A DNA stretch of 64,000 nt from CAWEYO01 sp963813315. Its GTDB lineage: Bacteria; Pseudomonadota; Alphaproteobacteria; Rhizobiales; Rhizobiaceae. The notes beneath the pieces are model-generated. The model ran no database searches. It was not told where the DNA came from and saw only the letters and a program-made list of their open reading frames with translations. The stretch covers positions 17,229-81,228 of the forward strand of contig CAWEYO010000024.1 in NCBI GenBank assembly GCA_963813315.1, in the 5' to 3' direction. Position numbers and translations under genes: made by a program. How positions within the stretch are numbered: the stretch's first letter is position 1; the number at the start of each line of letters is the position of its first letter. Of the stretch, positions 36,797 through 45,801 are shown piece by piece.

Positions 36797-37754
36797 GGAA
36801 GACGGTTTCGCGAACTTCCCTGGCGTTCAGTTCCGCGTCGACTTCGGGTTTCAGCCTGATGATTTCGAACAGGGTTGTCCGCTCGGCCGTACCCCGAAGC
36901 CGTACCCTGACAAAGTCGGCGACTTCCACCTTGTTCCCGATCTGCTCGTGAAGCGCTTCGGTTATCAGCAGCCGCGTACCGGCATCCTTGTTGGCGGCTT
37001 CGACGCGGCTGGCAAGATTTACCACGTCGCCGATTGCCGTGAGACGTTCGTGTCCGACAAAACCCAACGTGCCGAGAACCGCCTCGCCATAGTGGAGGCC
37101 GATACGAATATCCAATTCGACACCATACATCGAGGCAAAGAACGGCTTCAAACGATCGACTGTGGCAAGGGTCTGAAGCGCAGCGTTCACGGCGCGAAGC
37201 GGAGCGTCCGGCTGGTCGTCCGCGCCAAATATTGCCATGAGCCCATCGCCGATGACATTGGCGATGAAACCGCCGTTCTGCTCGATAATGTCTCCGGCCT
37301 GGGCGAAATAGCGATTGAGCAAATACATCACATCGTAGGGTGACAGCCGCTCCGACAGCGACGTGAAGTCGACGATATCGCTAAAGAAAACCGCAATATG
37401 TTTTGACTCGCCAGAACGCGTAGCGGCAGAACCGTCAAGCTGACTGGTCATCATCATGTCGGTCTCGTCCAGTACCAGGCGTCGGACGCGAAGCTCCCCT
37501 TCCGGCCTCAGCTGACAAGCCAGCCGAACTTCATGCGCCAGTCTCAACCGCTCCGCCATGAGAGCCTCGGCCGCATTTCGCTCCGGGCAAGCCTCCAGGC
37601 CATCGAGCACCCAAACGCGGCATGTCGAGCATTTTGCCCGCCCGCCGCACGCATGGGCAAACGGCACACCCGATCTGAGAGCCGCGTCAAGCAAGGTCTC
37701 ATCGGCGACCACTTCGAAATCCATTTTGTCAGGTAGCGTGGTTACCCTTGTCAT
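36726..37754 (-). CDS. Adenylate/guanylate cyclase with N-terminal plant-type 2Fe-2S ferredoxin domain
   Basis: 342 residues, soluble. Residues 1-95 form a plant-type ferredoxin domain with Cys36, Cys42, Cys45 (CGGRAKCSTC) and Cys80. Residues 118-305 form a class III cyclase domain: FFSDIVDFTSLSERL (metal Asp126 and Asp-x3 neighbourhood), NVIGDGLMAIFG (Asp170), GLHYGEAVLGTLG, and RLTAIGDVVNLASRVEAANK. It presumably makes cyclic AMP under control of the iron-sulfur cluster's redox state. The gene overlaps the downstream Rieske gene. cAMP versus cGMP is not settled from the residues I can see. Confidence 0.92.
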   Translation of the reverse strand: MTRVTTLPDKMDFEVVADETLLDAALRSGVPFAHACGGRAKCSTCRVWVLDGLEACPERNAAEALMAERLRLAHEVRLACQLRPEGELRVRRLVLDETDMMMTSQLDGSAATRSGESKHIAVFFSDIVDFTSLSERLSPYDVMYLLNRYFAQAGDIIEQNGGFIANVIGDGLMAIFGADDQPDAPLRAVNAALQTLATVDRLKPFFASMYGVELDIRIGLHYGEAVLGTLGFVGHERLTAIGDVVNLASRVEAANKDAGTRLLITEALHEQIGNKVEVADFVRVRLRGTAERTTLFEIIRLKPEVDAELNAREVRETVFHAGKRWVRVFGDDELQPNQRRIL

Positions 37755-38011
37755 CCGAAAACAGATACCCCGCGTTGCTTGGCTGCCGACTGTAGCACCA
37801 AATCGGCTCAGTCGGTTGCCTGATGATGGGCTGCCGCAAGGCGCACGAAATGCACGCCAACAAGGGAACGGTCAGTAAAACAAGCCGTGCTCTCCGGCGC
37901 CATCCCAGCAACGATGGCGGCGCATCGCGCTCCTGGACGACGAGGTGTTGCGATTTTGCTCTTGCGCAGGAAGCAAAAGAACCCCAACCTGGGTGTGTGT
38001 TCAATAGATTG

Positions 38012-38025
38012 AAAGGAGGTGATCC
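38012..38025 (+). promoter_or_regulatory. Extended Shine-Dalgarno sequence, 14 bases
   Basis: AAAGGAGGTGATCC is fully complementary to the conserved 3' end of 16S rRNA (GGATCACCTCCTTT), much longer than the usual 5-6 base pairing. It ends one base before the ATG at 38027. Confidence 0.75.
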
Positions 38026-38026
38026 G

Positions 38027-38098
38027 ATGTCGAGTGATTTCGTTTTCCAGAGCGTGACCTCAGCGGATTGCCTTGATGAAGGGCAGCCCCTTCGTTGA
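38027..38098 (+). CDS. Putative 23-residue peptide behind an extended Shine-Dalgarno sequence
   Basis: MSSDFVFQSVTSADCLDEGQ plus three residues, stop TGA at 38096. No family is recognised. The very strong ribosome site, the short length and the intrinsic terminator about 70 bases later suggest either a real small protein or a leader peptide whose translation affects the structure downstream. The ATG overlapping the stop (TTGATGCGC) could start a second, 7-codon frame. Codon use cannot be judged at this length. Confidence 0.5.
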   Translation: MSSDFVFQSVTSADCLDEGQPLR

Positions 38099-38167
38099 TG
38101 CGCATGACGTGCGGCCGGTGATGCACACCAGTCACGGCTGACGGTCGCGCCACGGACGGAAACACGG

Positions 38168-38199
38168 AGGCCGTTTCCCGGAAGGGGAGCGGCCTTTTT
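38168..38199 (+). terminator. Rho-independent terminator
   Basis: Stem AGGCCGTTTCCC/GGGGAGCGGCCT (with GU pairs), loop GGAA, then TTTT. It closes the short transcript carrying the 23-residue ORF; the next gene on the right is on the opposite strand. Confidence 0.75.
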
Positions 38200-38249
38200 G
38201 CTTATCCTTTGCGCGGCCGAAAGGACGCGCGGCGCGATGCCCGCCTCCT

Positions 38250-38711
38250 TCAAGTGCACCAGCCGGCGCGGCGGCCACCGCCATAAGACCTGACAAGCGC
38301 ACGGTCGAGCAGGCTTTGCGCGACCATCTCGCCTTCGAAAGTCTCAACGTCGGCCAGCACGCGGCCGAAGTATTTGGCACCGCCGATGTTTGAGAGCCTC
38401 ACCACACCGCTTGCGACCAGCTTTGAGAGAGCATCCCTTGCGCGCAGCGCTGCCTGGTGCTCGGAAGAGCAGCGGCTCTTCATTTCCGGTGCGTCGATCC
38501 CCCGGATGCGGACGTTGACTTCAATAACCTGGCCCGGCCAGACATAAGCCTCCGCGAAGAACGTATCACCGTCGAGCACTTCGACGACGGTCGCCTCGAC
38601 CGGTCCGCCGAGGCTGTGCCGCCCGGCCTCGGCAGGGCAAGACGCCAGCAGGGTGGCCACGATGGCAACCGTCCCCATTCCAAAACCTGCCTGAATCAGC
38701 CACGACTTCAT
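38250..38711 (-). CDS. Secreted thermonuclease (staphylococcal nuclease-like) family protein
   Basis: 153 residues. The N-terminus MKSWLIQAGFGMGTVAIVAT with LLASCPAEAG is a signal peptide, possibly a lipoprotein type. The SNase fold is seen in ATVVEVLDGDTFFAEAY, VRIRGIDAPEMKSRC (Arg and Glu of the active site) and YFGRVLADVETFEG (second Arg). Cleaves nucleic acids outside the cytoplasm in characterised relatives. The C-terminus RAGWCT is usual for alphaproteobacterial members. Confidence 0.88.
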   Translation of the reverse strand: MKSWLIQAGFGMGTVAIVATLLASCPAEAGRHSLGGPVEATVVEVLDGDTFFAEAYVWPGQVIEVNVRIRGIDAPEMKSRCSSEHQAALRARDALSKLVASGVVRLSNIGGAKYFGRVLADVETFEGEMVAQSLLDRALVRSYGGGRRAGWCT

Positions 38712-38848
38712 GCAAGGTTTTTATTCCTATAATGAAGTGAATGCAATACCTGGCGGAGGGATTGTACGATCCTCCCGGGCGTCCTCAATTGGACGATGCC
38801 CGTCCGTCCGGGCGGACGCTTTTACGGAATCACGGATTCCACGGAATA

Positions 38849-38981
38849 AGCGCTGCCGCTCTATCTCTTTGTTTAAGCATCGGATTTTCCCGAAACCGGT
38901 TCCCACTTTCGGGTCCGATGCTCCTCGTTGGAGCATCGGATTTCCCCGAAACCGGTTCCCACTTTCGGGTCCGATGCTCTA
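38849..38981. repeat. Palindromic interspersed repeat, family 1, tandem double unit
   Basis: Linker AGCGCTGCCGCTCTATCTCT then two near-identical units (GCATCGGATTTTCCCGAAAC... and GCATCGGATTTCCCCGAAAC...), each ending GGGTCCGATGCTC. The right edge supplies, on the minus strand, the TAG stop of the transglutaminase-like gene (38979-38981). Confidence 0.85.
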
Positions 38982-39849
38982 GCCAATCACGGGCGTGGTC
39001 AATGTCCGGTCGATTTTCCGCCGGGGCTGCGGTCGAGCATTGCTGCTCTCTTCGTGGGTCCACACTTTGAACTTGGTCAGCTTGTGCGGCCCGAAACTGT
39101 GCAGCAGCGGCACGTCGGTCGCATCGCGTCCGCGCGCCACCACGATGCGGCCGATGCGCGGAATATTGTGGCGGGCATCGAACGTGTACCATTTGCCGTC
39201 GAGGTAGGCTTCGAACCAGGCGTTGAAGTCCATCGGCGCCGGATCGGGCGGCACGCCGATGTCGCCGAGATAGCCGTTCACGTAGCGCGCCGGGATGTTC
39301 ATGCAGCGGCAAAGCGTGATTGCGAGATGCGCGAAGTCGCGGCAGACGCCGACGCGCTCCTCATGCGCCTGCGCGGCCGTGCGGGTTGCGCGTGCATAGC
39401 CATAGCCGAAGGAAAGGCGGTTGTGGACATAGTCGCAAATCGCCTGCACCCGCGCCCAGCCCGGAGGCAGATGGCCGAACAGGCTCCAGGCGAGATCGCT
39501 CATGTGGTCGGTCTCGCAGTAGCGGCTGCCGAGCAGGAAGACGAGGTTTTCGTCGGTGGCAGCTCCTGGACCGGCGTCTCGCCGGCCAGCGTGTTGACCT
39601 GGTCGGGTTCGCCGCTGTCCTCGACCATGGCATCGTAGAGAATGCGGAAGCCTCCCTCCGGCGCGAGGAAGCGGCGGCAGGCGTTGCCATGGGCATCGTG
39701 ATAGACGTTGTCGGTACGGAAGGCGAGGTAAGAACGCTGGTCTGCCGCTTGATGTCGGGCTGGCGGTCGTGATGGATGTCGAGCAGGGAAATGACGGTCG
39801 TCGGCTGCTGGCACTCGATGGCGATTTCATAGCCGAGACGGATGAGCAT
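38979..39849 (-). CDS. Transglutaminase-like cysteine protease family protein, two frame breaks
   Basis: The start ATG 39849 has AAAGGA 7 bases upstream and gives MLIRLGYEIAIECQQPTTVI. The homology then moves frame near 39745 (to YLAFRTDNVYHDAHGNACRR) and again near 39563 (to TDENLVFLLGSRYCETDHMS). The transglutaminase core follows: HEERVGVCRDFAHLAITLCR with the catalytic Cys, and PMDFNAWFEAYLDGKWYTFD with the His/Asp region. The corrected length is about 290 residues. Such proteins are predicted peptidases or amidases; substrate unknown. Breaks are probably sequence errors, given similar ones nearby. The stop codon is borrowed from an interspersed repeat. Confidence 0.85.
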
Positions 39850-39929
39850 CGAACGTCCTTTGACCTGCGGGGAAGAAATTCTTGCCCATAACGTCCTGGC
39901 AAGCGGCTTCCGGTTCCGTCGGATCGAGC

Positions 39930-40151
39930 TCAGAAATCGCTTGCCAGTCCCTTGACTTCCCAATCGCCATAGCGACCGGGTTCCTTGCCGCCGCGCCCGC
40001 CGACTTCCTTCGGCAGCGCAGCTTCCCGCTCGCGATAGGACTTGCGGCGTGCCTCGGCCTCTTCGAGTGCTCGCCGCGCCGCCGGCGACGGGCGGCTTGC
40101 GTTCAGCCGGGGCGTGACTGGCAGGTTGGCCGAGGGCGGTTGCTTCGTCAT
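39930..40151 (-). CDS. SDHAF4-like (DUF1674) succinate dehydrogenase assembly factor
   Basis: 73 residues. Ends in KEPGRYGDWEVKGLASDF, the family signature (PEPTRYGDWExxGxxSDF) of mitochondrial SDHAF4 and its alphaproteobacterial relatives. The front half is charged and probably helical (ARRALEEAEARRKSYRERE). Relatives bind flavinylated SdhA and protect it before assembly. Divergently placed from htpX with a repeat-bearing gap between. Confidence 0.88.
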   Translation of the reverse strand: MTKQPPSANLPVTPRLNASRPSPAARRALEEAEARRKSYREREAALPKEVGGRGGKEPGRYGDWEVKGLASDF

Positions 40152-40235
40152 CGGGCATCGGAATCACTCGCGTTGATCATTGAAAGCGTGGCATCGTCTT
40201 CCCATCATATAGACGGGTTTTCGTCCCGATCGACT

Positions 40236-40299
40236 GCAGAACGATGCTCGAACAAGGAGATAGAGCGGCAGTGCCATCGGTGCGTCCGCCGTTCTAGCT
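40236..40299. repeat. Palindromic interspersed repeat, family 1, partial copy
   Basis: ACGATGCTCGAACAAGGAGA followed by TAGAGCGGCAGTGCCATCGG and GTGCGTCCGCCGTTCTAG matches the linker half of the copy at 1922-2070. Confidence 0.75.
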
Positions 40300-40317
40300 C
40301 AAAACACGGAGCCAACG

Positions 40318-41203
40318 ATGAACATGATCCGCACCGCCATGCTGCTGGCCTTCATGACCGCGCTGTTCATGGGCGTCGGCTATCTGATCGGCGGCTGGGG
40401 CGGCATGATGATCGCGTTCCTGATCGCCGCGGGCATGAACCTGTTCAGCTACTGGAACGCCGACAAGATGGTGCTGCAGGATGCACCATGCGGTCGAGGT
40501 GGACGAGCGCAACGCGCCCGAATACTACGGCATCGTGCGCGAGCTGGCGCAGCGCGCCGGCCTGCCGATGCCGAAGGTCTATCTCATCGACAACCCGCAG
40601 CCGAACGCCTTCGCCACGGGCCGCAACCCGCAGAACGCCGCCGTTGCCGCGACGACCGGCCTGCTCGACCGCCTCTCCCACGAAGAGGTGGCCGGCGTCA
40701 TGGCGCACGAACTCGCCCATGTCCAGAACCGCGACACGCTGACCATGACGATCACCGCGACGCTCGCCGGCGCGATCTCCATGCTCGGCAATTTCGCCTT
40801 CTTCTTCGGCGGCAATCGCGACAACAACAACCCGCTCGGCTTCGTCGGCGTACTGGTCGCCATGATCGTTGCGCCGCTGGCCGCCATGATGGTGCAGATG
40901 GCGATCAGCCGCACGCGCGAATATTCGGCCGACCGCCGCGGCGCCGAAATCTGCGGCAACCCGCTTTGGCTTGCCGCAGCCCTCGACAAGATCGCAAAGA
41001 CTGTCGAACGCATCCACAATCCCGACGCCGAGCGCAATCCGGCGACGGCGCATCTCTTCATCATCAATCCGCTGTCGGGCGAGCGCATGGACAATCTGTT
41101 CTCGACCCACCCGAACACGGAAAACCGCATCGCGGCACTGGAAGCGATGGCGGGGCGAGCAGGCTCGGGGTCGCCTGGGCCGTGGTCTGCTCGTCACGAT
41201 TGA
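40318..41203 (+). CDS. htpX: Membrane zinc metalloprotease HtpX, one frameshift
   Basis: Heat-shock membrane protease that, with FtsH, removes misfolded membrane proteins. MNMIRTAMLLAFMTALFMGV starts at 40318 with two membrane helices. After KMVLQ the homology moves frame near 40478 and resumes at MHHAVEVDERNAPEYYGIVR. The zinc motif HELAH is in VMAHELAHVQNRDTLTM, and ISRTREYSADRRGAEICGNP is the downstream Glu-ligand region. Corrected length is about 294 residues. The C-terminal end differs from homologues in its last residues. Single extra base in GCAGGATG is the likely cause. Confidence 0.94.
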
Positions 41204-41391
41204 GGCCGAGGCGAACAGGAATGCGTGCCATCGGGCGAAAGCAGGCCATAAAGCATGGTTCAAATACCGTCGCTGTAACTGCCTGAATATCTTTAGAATT
41301 TTGGAAGGGCGAAGCCCTCGACTAAGGCCTGTTGAGATTCAGGATTCCTGACGCCTTGGAAAAATGATTCAAGCTCCGAAAGGGGTTTGAC

Positions 41392-41785
41392 ATGGATCAA
41401 TTCGTGCTGACGGACGCCCAGTGGGCGAAGATGGAACCGCATTGTCTGGGAAAATCGACGGACCCCGGACGAAGCGGTTGCGACAATCGGCTCTTTGTCG
41501 AAGCGGTTTTTTGGATCATGCGGAGTGGAAGTCCGTGGCGTGATCTTCCGGCCTCTTCGGGAAGTGGAACAGCGTCTTCGTGCGATACCGTGGTTGGGTC
41601 AAAGCCGATGTTTTCATTCGGCTTTTCGAAGCATGTTCGGATGAACCGGACATGGAATACGCCATGGTAGCGCCACCATCGTCAAGGTCCATCGTCACCG
41701 CCAGGGGCAAAAGGGCACCCAAAATCAGGCAATAGGCCGCTCCAAGGGCGGCATGATGACCAAAAAAATCCTCGCCGATGCTGGC
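41392..41785 (+). mobile_element. IS5-family transposase remnant
   Basis: MDQFVLTDAQWAKMEPHCLG, then NRLFVEAVFWIMRSGSPWRD, are the N-terminal part of IS5-group transposases. Reading across frame breaks gives GWVKADVFIRLFEACSDEPD and QGQKGTQNQAIGRSKGGMMT up to about 41785, after which no transposase sequence is visible; the catalytic C-terminal half is missing. A possible left end lies near 41327. Non-functional. Confidence 0.85.
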
Positions 41786-41991
41786 GGGAGCGAGCATCGC
41801 CGTGCTGGCGAGGCTGCGCCTGTTCGAAGACGGTGCTGGCCACCGTGCTGCCTCATTTTGTCCGCATCGCACGGCGGATGGTGGAGGTTCGATCGTTTTC
41901 AGAAGTGCCTTCACTGACAGCGCCCGAAATTGATTGCCTTCGCCTCCCAAATCTTTCATTGCCATCGAGGTTACAAAACTCCTTTTAAGCC

Positions 41992-43471
41992 ATGCTCTCG
42001 CGGAATCAGGTCACGGACAAAACCTTGCAGACTGCCGGCCAACAAAAAACCTGCGAAACGCGGCCTGCATTGATGCATCCAGCTGGCTGGAATCTAGTAT
42101 TTCTAGTTCTGCTCGGTTGTCAGAGCGCTGCGGCGCTTCTCGGAATCGAGTTGTTTTTGGGCTTCTTTGCAGTATACGGTTTGATTTTCCTTTATCTAAA
42201 CTTTTCAAATGATTACTTCAGAAAGATACAAAACTATATCAGCATACCATTTGTGACTATCTTTATTGTTTTAAATTATCAAAATTTGCCGAATTTTCTG
42301 GAGTTGAACAGTTTCGATTTGCGTCTGATGATGTTGCCGGTCTTCATGTTGGTGACCATTGCGGCAATGTACCGGACGACGCTGCGCTGCTCGTTTTCCC
42401 CTTACCAAGTCACACGTGCGATTTCCTGGGGCCTCCTCGCCGGAACAGCGGCCTTCCTCGTCGGAAACAATCATGCTCTGACCCATGGAGCGGAAACCAG
42501 GCCTGTCGGTCTCCTTGGCTCACCTGAATCCCAACCTCGCGGATGACGTTTACATCTGCATCATCCTTGTCGCGTTCTTGGGAATTCCGCTGGCCCTGGT
42601 TCGTCCATTTCGGCCGGCCAGGACCGTGGCCGGCCTCTTGCTATGGGGCCTCTTTTGCTATGCTTTTGTGTATCTCGTCGAGGGGCAGAGCCGGGCTGCC
42701 TGGCTGGCCTTCATTGTGGCGTTGCTCCTGACTTCAGCCGTTGCCTTTTTCTCCAAGCGGCGGGTTCCGGTTTCCAGGCTGGCTGTTGCGGCTGCGGTGT
42801 TCGTGTCTGTTGCGAATGTCGACCTGATTTCATCAAGGGCCGGGGCCGAGCGAATTGTCTCGGGCGCCGCATCGGCCGACTGGCTGATAATGCCGAAAGA
42901 GGCTAGCGCAGAAAGCAAATCGGGTGCAGGAGAAGGCGGCAAGGCAATCGCCGAAAAGGCAGCTTCCGAACCCGTCTCGCGCCACGAGGATCCGGAAGCG
43001 CTGACCAGCATTGGTGAACGGTTCATTCTGTGGGGTGACGCACTCACGATCATCGCCAAAAACCCGGTGACGGGTCTCTTCGGCTGGAACAAGGAAAGGA
43101 TCAAAAGTGAAGCCCCGCATCCAGATTTAGTACTTCGGTTTACTCATTTCCACAATCTCATTCTTGATGTTGCTGCGAGATTTGGAATCATAATGGCTTT
43201 GTACTATTCTTTTGTTTTGATTTTCATTATTTATATATTGACGAGTTATACTGTATCAAGGAAATACATGAGCAATCACTATAACAATGCTGCTCTGATA
43301 ATTTGTTTATTTTATTTTATTTACTTGTTTGTGGAGAATATATTCGAGGTCAACTTTTTTCAAAAGCAGGTCGCGTCTGTTATCGTCCTTTTTTGCGCAC
43401 TTGCAGGCGTCGCACTGGGAATGCTTGACCGGCCCGACGGTGTGTCAGACAAAGCTGTTGAGCATGGTTGA
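41992..43471 (+). CDS. O-antigen ligase/polymerase-like membrane protein, one frameshift
   Basis: Polytopic inner-membrane protein. The first frame (from 41992, or ATG 42073) has LVFLVLLGCQSAAALLGIEL and further helices up to GNNHALTHGAETRPVGLLGS. Near 42520 the homology shifts frame and resumes as LNPNLADDVYICIILVAFLG. The periplasmic loop and HFHNLILDVAARFGIIMALY (Wzy_C/WaaL-type His motif) follow, then LFVENIFEVNFF. Corrected length is about 490 residues. Transfers or polymerises lipid-linked O-antigen in the periplasm. The 43180-43350 stretch is markedly AT-rich. Downstream GT2 overlaps by 8 bases. Confidence 0.82.
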
Positions 43472-44492
43472 AGTTGAGAGTGGAGGCAGCGTGACAGAAA
43501 TGGTTGGGCCGACGCCAACCGGGGCTTCAACAAAGCCGCGCATCTGCGTAGGGATCGCAACCCGGGGCCGTCCCGTGATGCTTAAGACCCTGCTCAATTC
43601 GCTTGTCGATCTGAACACAGACGGGTTCGAATGCGTTTTTGTCGTTGTGGAGAACAACGATCAGCCGACCGTGGCAGGAATAGTCGATGCTTTTGCAATA
43701 AAGCGCACCGGAAAGGTTTTGTTTGAAGTCGAGCCCAGGCTCGGGATTCCCTTCGCGCGCAACCGTGTTCTGGAAATCGCGAATTGGCAAAACGCCGACA
43801 TGCTAGCCTTCATTGACGACGACGAGACAGCCGCACCCGATTGGCTAACGGCTCTTGTAGCCGAGATGAGCAGTCGCCGGCTCGATATGGTCGGTGGGCC
43901 GGTACGTTTTGGTCCGCTGGCTGCCGACGCATCGAGGATGCAATCACTGGTCTGGCGCGGCTTGCAAGGTCGCGGCCGCCGTGGCGAACGGAAGGCCCTA
44001 CGTCTTCGTGAACAGCGCCGCGACGACAGGATCGCGTTGGCAACCGGCAATTGGCTGGCCAATCTTCACTTCGTGCGGGAGCAAGGCCTCCATTTCAACG
44101 AGGCAATGAGACTGTCCGGTGGTGAGGACATGGAATTCTTCGTGGCTGCCAAGCGACGAGGGGCGAAAACCGGATGGGCCAGCGGCGCCATCGTCAACGA
44201 ATGGATGGATCCAGACAGGCTCACGCTCTCTTATCAATATCGCAAGGCACGGGACAGTTCACAGCAATCATACCACCTGAAATATCCACAACGGTCGGCC
44301 CAATCGATCCTGCGTGCCGTGGGTTCGTTTCTCGGAAAGGTTTTGACGTGCGGCGTACATGTTACTCGGGCCAGCATGGATCAGGGGGCATCTCTTGTTG
44401 CAGCAGCGAAGTCGCTGGGATTTGCGGTAGGCCGGCTGAAGGCTGTCCTTGGTGCTCGATCATCTCACTACGAGCGCATTACCGGACACTAG
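43464..44492 (+). CDS. Glycosyltransferase family 2
   Basis: About 342 residues. ICVGIATRGRPVMLKTLLNS, the DxD-like FIDDDETAAPDWLTAL and GGEDMEFFVAAKRRGAKTGW (ED catalytic-base region) mark a GT-A fold enzyme of the rhamnosyl/glycosyl transfer group. Start at ATG 43464 overlaps the preceding ligase gene; ATG 43500 is possible. The stop TAG at 44490 straddles the IS630 insertion point, so the natural C-terminus may have been a little different. Builds the repeat unit or cap of the surface polysaccharide; donor unknown. Confidence 0.88.
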   Translation: MVEVESGGSVTEMVGPTPTGASTKPRICVGIATRGRPVMLKTLLNSLVDLNTDGFECVFVVVENNDQPTVAGIVDAFAIKRTGKVLFEVEPRLGIPFARNRVLEIANWQNADMLAFIDDDETAAPDWLTALVAEMSSRRLDMVGGPVRFGPLAADASRMQSLVWRGLQGRGRRGERKALRLREQRRDDRIALATGNWLANLHFVREQGLHFNEAMRLSGGEDMEFFVAAKRRGAKTGWASGAIVNEWMDPDRLTLSYQYRKARDSSQQSYHLKYPQRSAQSILRAVGSFLGKVLTCGVHVTRASMDQGASLVAAAKSLGFAVGRLKAVLGARSSHYERITGH

Positions 44493-45546
44493 AGCATTTT
44501 CAATGATCGCAGAGTCGGTTTTGGGATTCACGCGATAGGTGCGGTCTGATTCACTCCTCTTGGTGATTTGCGAGGAGGAGGAGAGGATGACACGCAGCCT
44601 GAGTGCGGATCTTCGCGGGCGTGTGATTGCGGCTATAGAGGAAGGTCTATCGACGCGGGAGGCCGCGCGGCGCTTCCAGGTCGGGATCTCCACAGCCGGA
44701 AGCTGGTATCGCCGTTACCGTGCCACCGGCGAGACCGTTGCCCGCAAGCAGGGCCAGCCGTCGCGTTCGAAGCTTGATCCGCATGAGGTCTTCATTCTTG
44801 GCCTGATCGAGGAGACGCCGGACATCACGCTTGCTGAGATCGCCGAGCGACTGGCCGCCGAGCACCGCGTGCGAGTGGTTCCGTCGACGGTGTGGATGTT
44901 CCTCGACAAGCACGGCGTCACATTCAAAAAAAGACGGCGCATGCCAGCGAGCAGCAACGTCCCGACGTATTGCGCCGCCGCAGAGCCTGGTTCGACGGCC
45001 AACTCGATCTCGACCCCGAGAAGCTGATCTTCATCGATGAGACCGCCGCGTCAACAAAGATGGCGCGGTTGCGCGGACGGGCCAAGCGTGGCGAACGTTG
45101 CCGCGCGTCCGTCCCTCATGGACATTGGAAGACTACGACCTTCACCGCCGGGTTGCGGCTGAACGGTCTCGCCGCTCCGATGCTGCTCGATGGACCGATG
45201 AACGGTAATGCCTTCCTGGCCTATGCCGAGCAGGTCCTCGCGCCGGAACTGCGCCCCGGCGACATCGTGGTCATGGATAACTTGCCAGCCCACAGGATTG
45301 GCGGTGTGCGCGAGGCGATCGAGAAGGCGGGAGCGCGGCTTCTCTTCCTGCCGCCCTATTCGCCCGACTTCAATCCGATCGAGATGGCCTTCTCCAAGCT
45401 CAAGGCGCTGCTGAGAAAAGCCGCAGCCCGTGCCATCGACGAACTCTGGTCCGTCATCGCCGACTGTCTACGCGCGTTCAAACCAGACGAGTGCCGAAAC
45501 TACTTCGAGGCTGCTGGATATGACCCGGAGTAGATCGAATCTGCTC
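44492..45546 (+). mobile_element. IS630-family insertion sequence
   Basis: Left end GAGCATTTTCAATGATCGC follows a TA dinucleotide at 44490-44491 as expected for TA-targeting IS630 elements; a degenerate inverted end GAATCTGCTC lies at 45537-45546 (8 of 10 bases match). No second TA follows, so the right flank has probably been rearranged. Contains one transposase gene split over two frames. Confidence 0.75.
44587..45533 (+). CDS. IS630 transposase, two frames joined at an A7 run
   Basis: The first frame (MTRSLSADLRGRVIAAIEEG, helix-turn-helix REAARRFQVGISTAGSW, stop at 45027) is the DNA-binding half. The second frame (up to 45533) carries the DDE catalytic half: LIFIDETAAST, DIVVMDNLPAH and LPPYSPDFNPIEMAFSKLKA. 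The frames overlap around 44926-44932, where TTCAAAAAAAGACGG provides a slippery A7 run, as in other IS630 members that use programmed frameshifting. All three catalytic acids are present, so the enzyme may be active. Confidence 0.9.
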
Positions 45547-45745
45547 GTCGGTTTCGTTTGTCCCGCAGGGATGGGCTCGGAACTCGCTAGTCGGATCAGA
45601 ACGCTTGCGGATATGGGTCAATCCGAACGCAATCGCATGGGAAAGCGCGCGAAGGAATTCTGCGATCGTGCATTCGATCGCTCTGCTTTGCTGTCAAAAC
45701 TGGAAGATTGGATGGCTGAGCTGGCGCAGGGGTCGGCGAAACAGG
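45547..45745 (+). pseudogene. C-terminal remnant of a GT4-type glycosyltransferase
   Basis: Directly right of the IS630 end the sequence encodes GFVCPAGMGSELASRIRTLA, then RNRMGKRAKEFCDRAFDRSA and LLSKLEDWMAEL, the usual last helices of GT4 glycosyltransferases. The rest of the gene is absent. The open frame continues to 45927 antisense to the next gene, which is not meaningful. Confidence 0.7.
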
Positions 45746-45801
45746 AATCCAGCGCTTCAGGGCCACTTTCCGTCGCTGAGGCGGTCCCGGTGTCGGCATT
45801 G

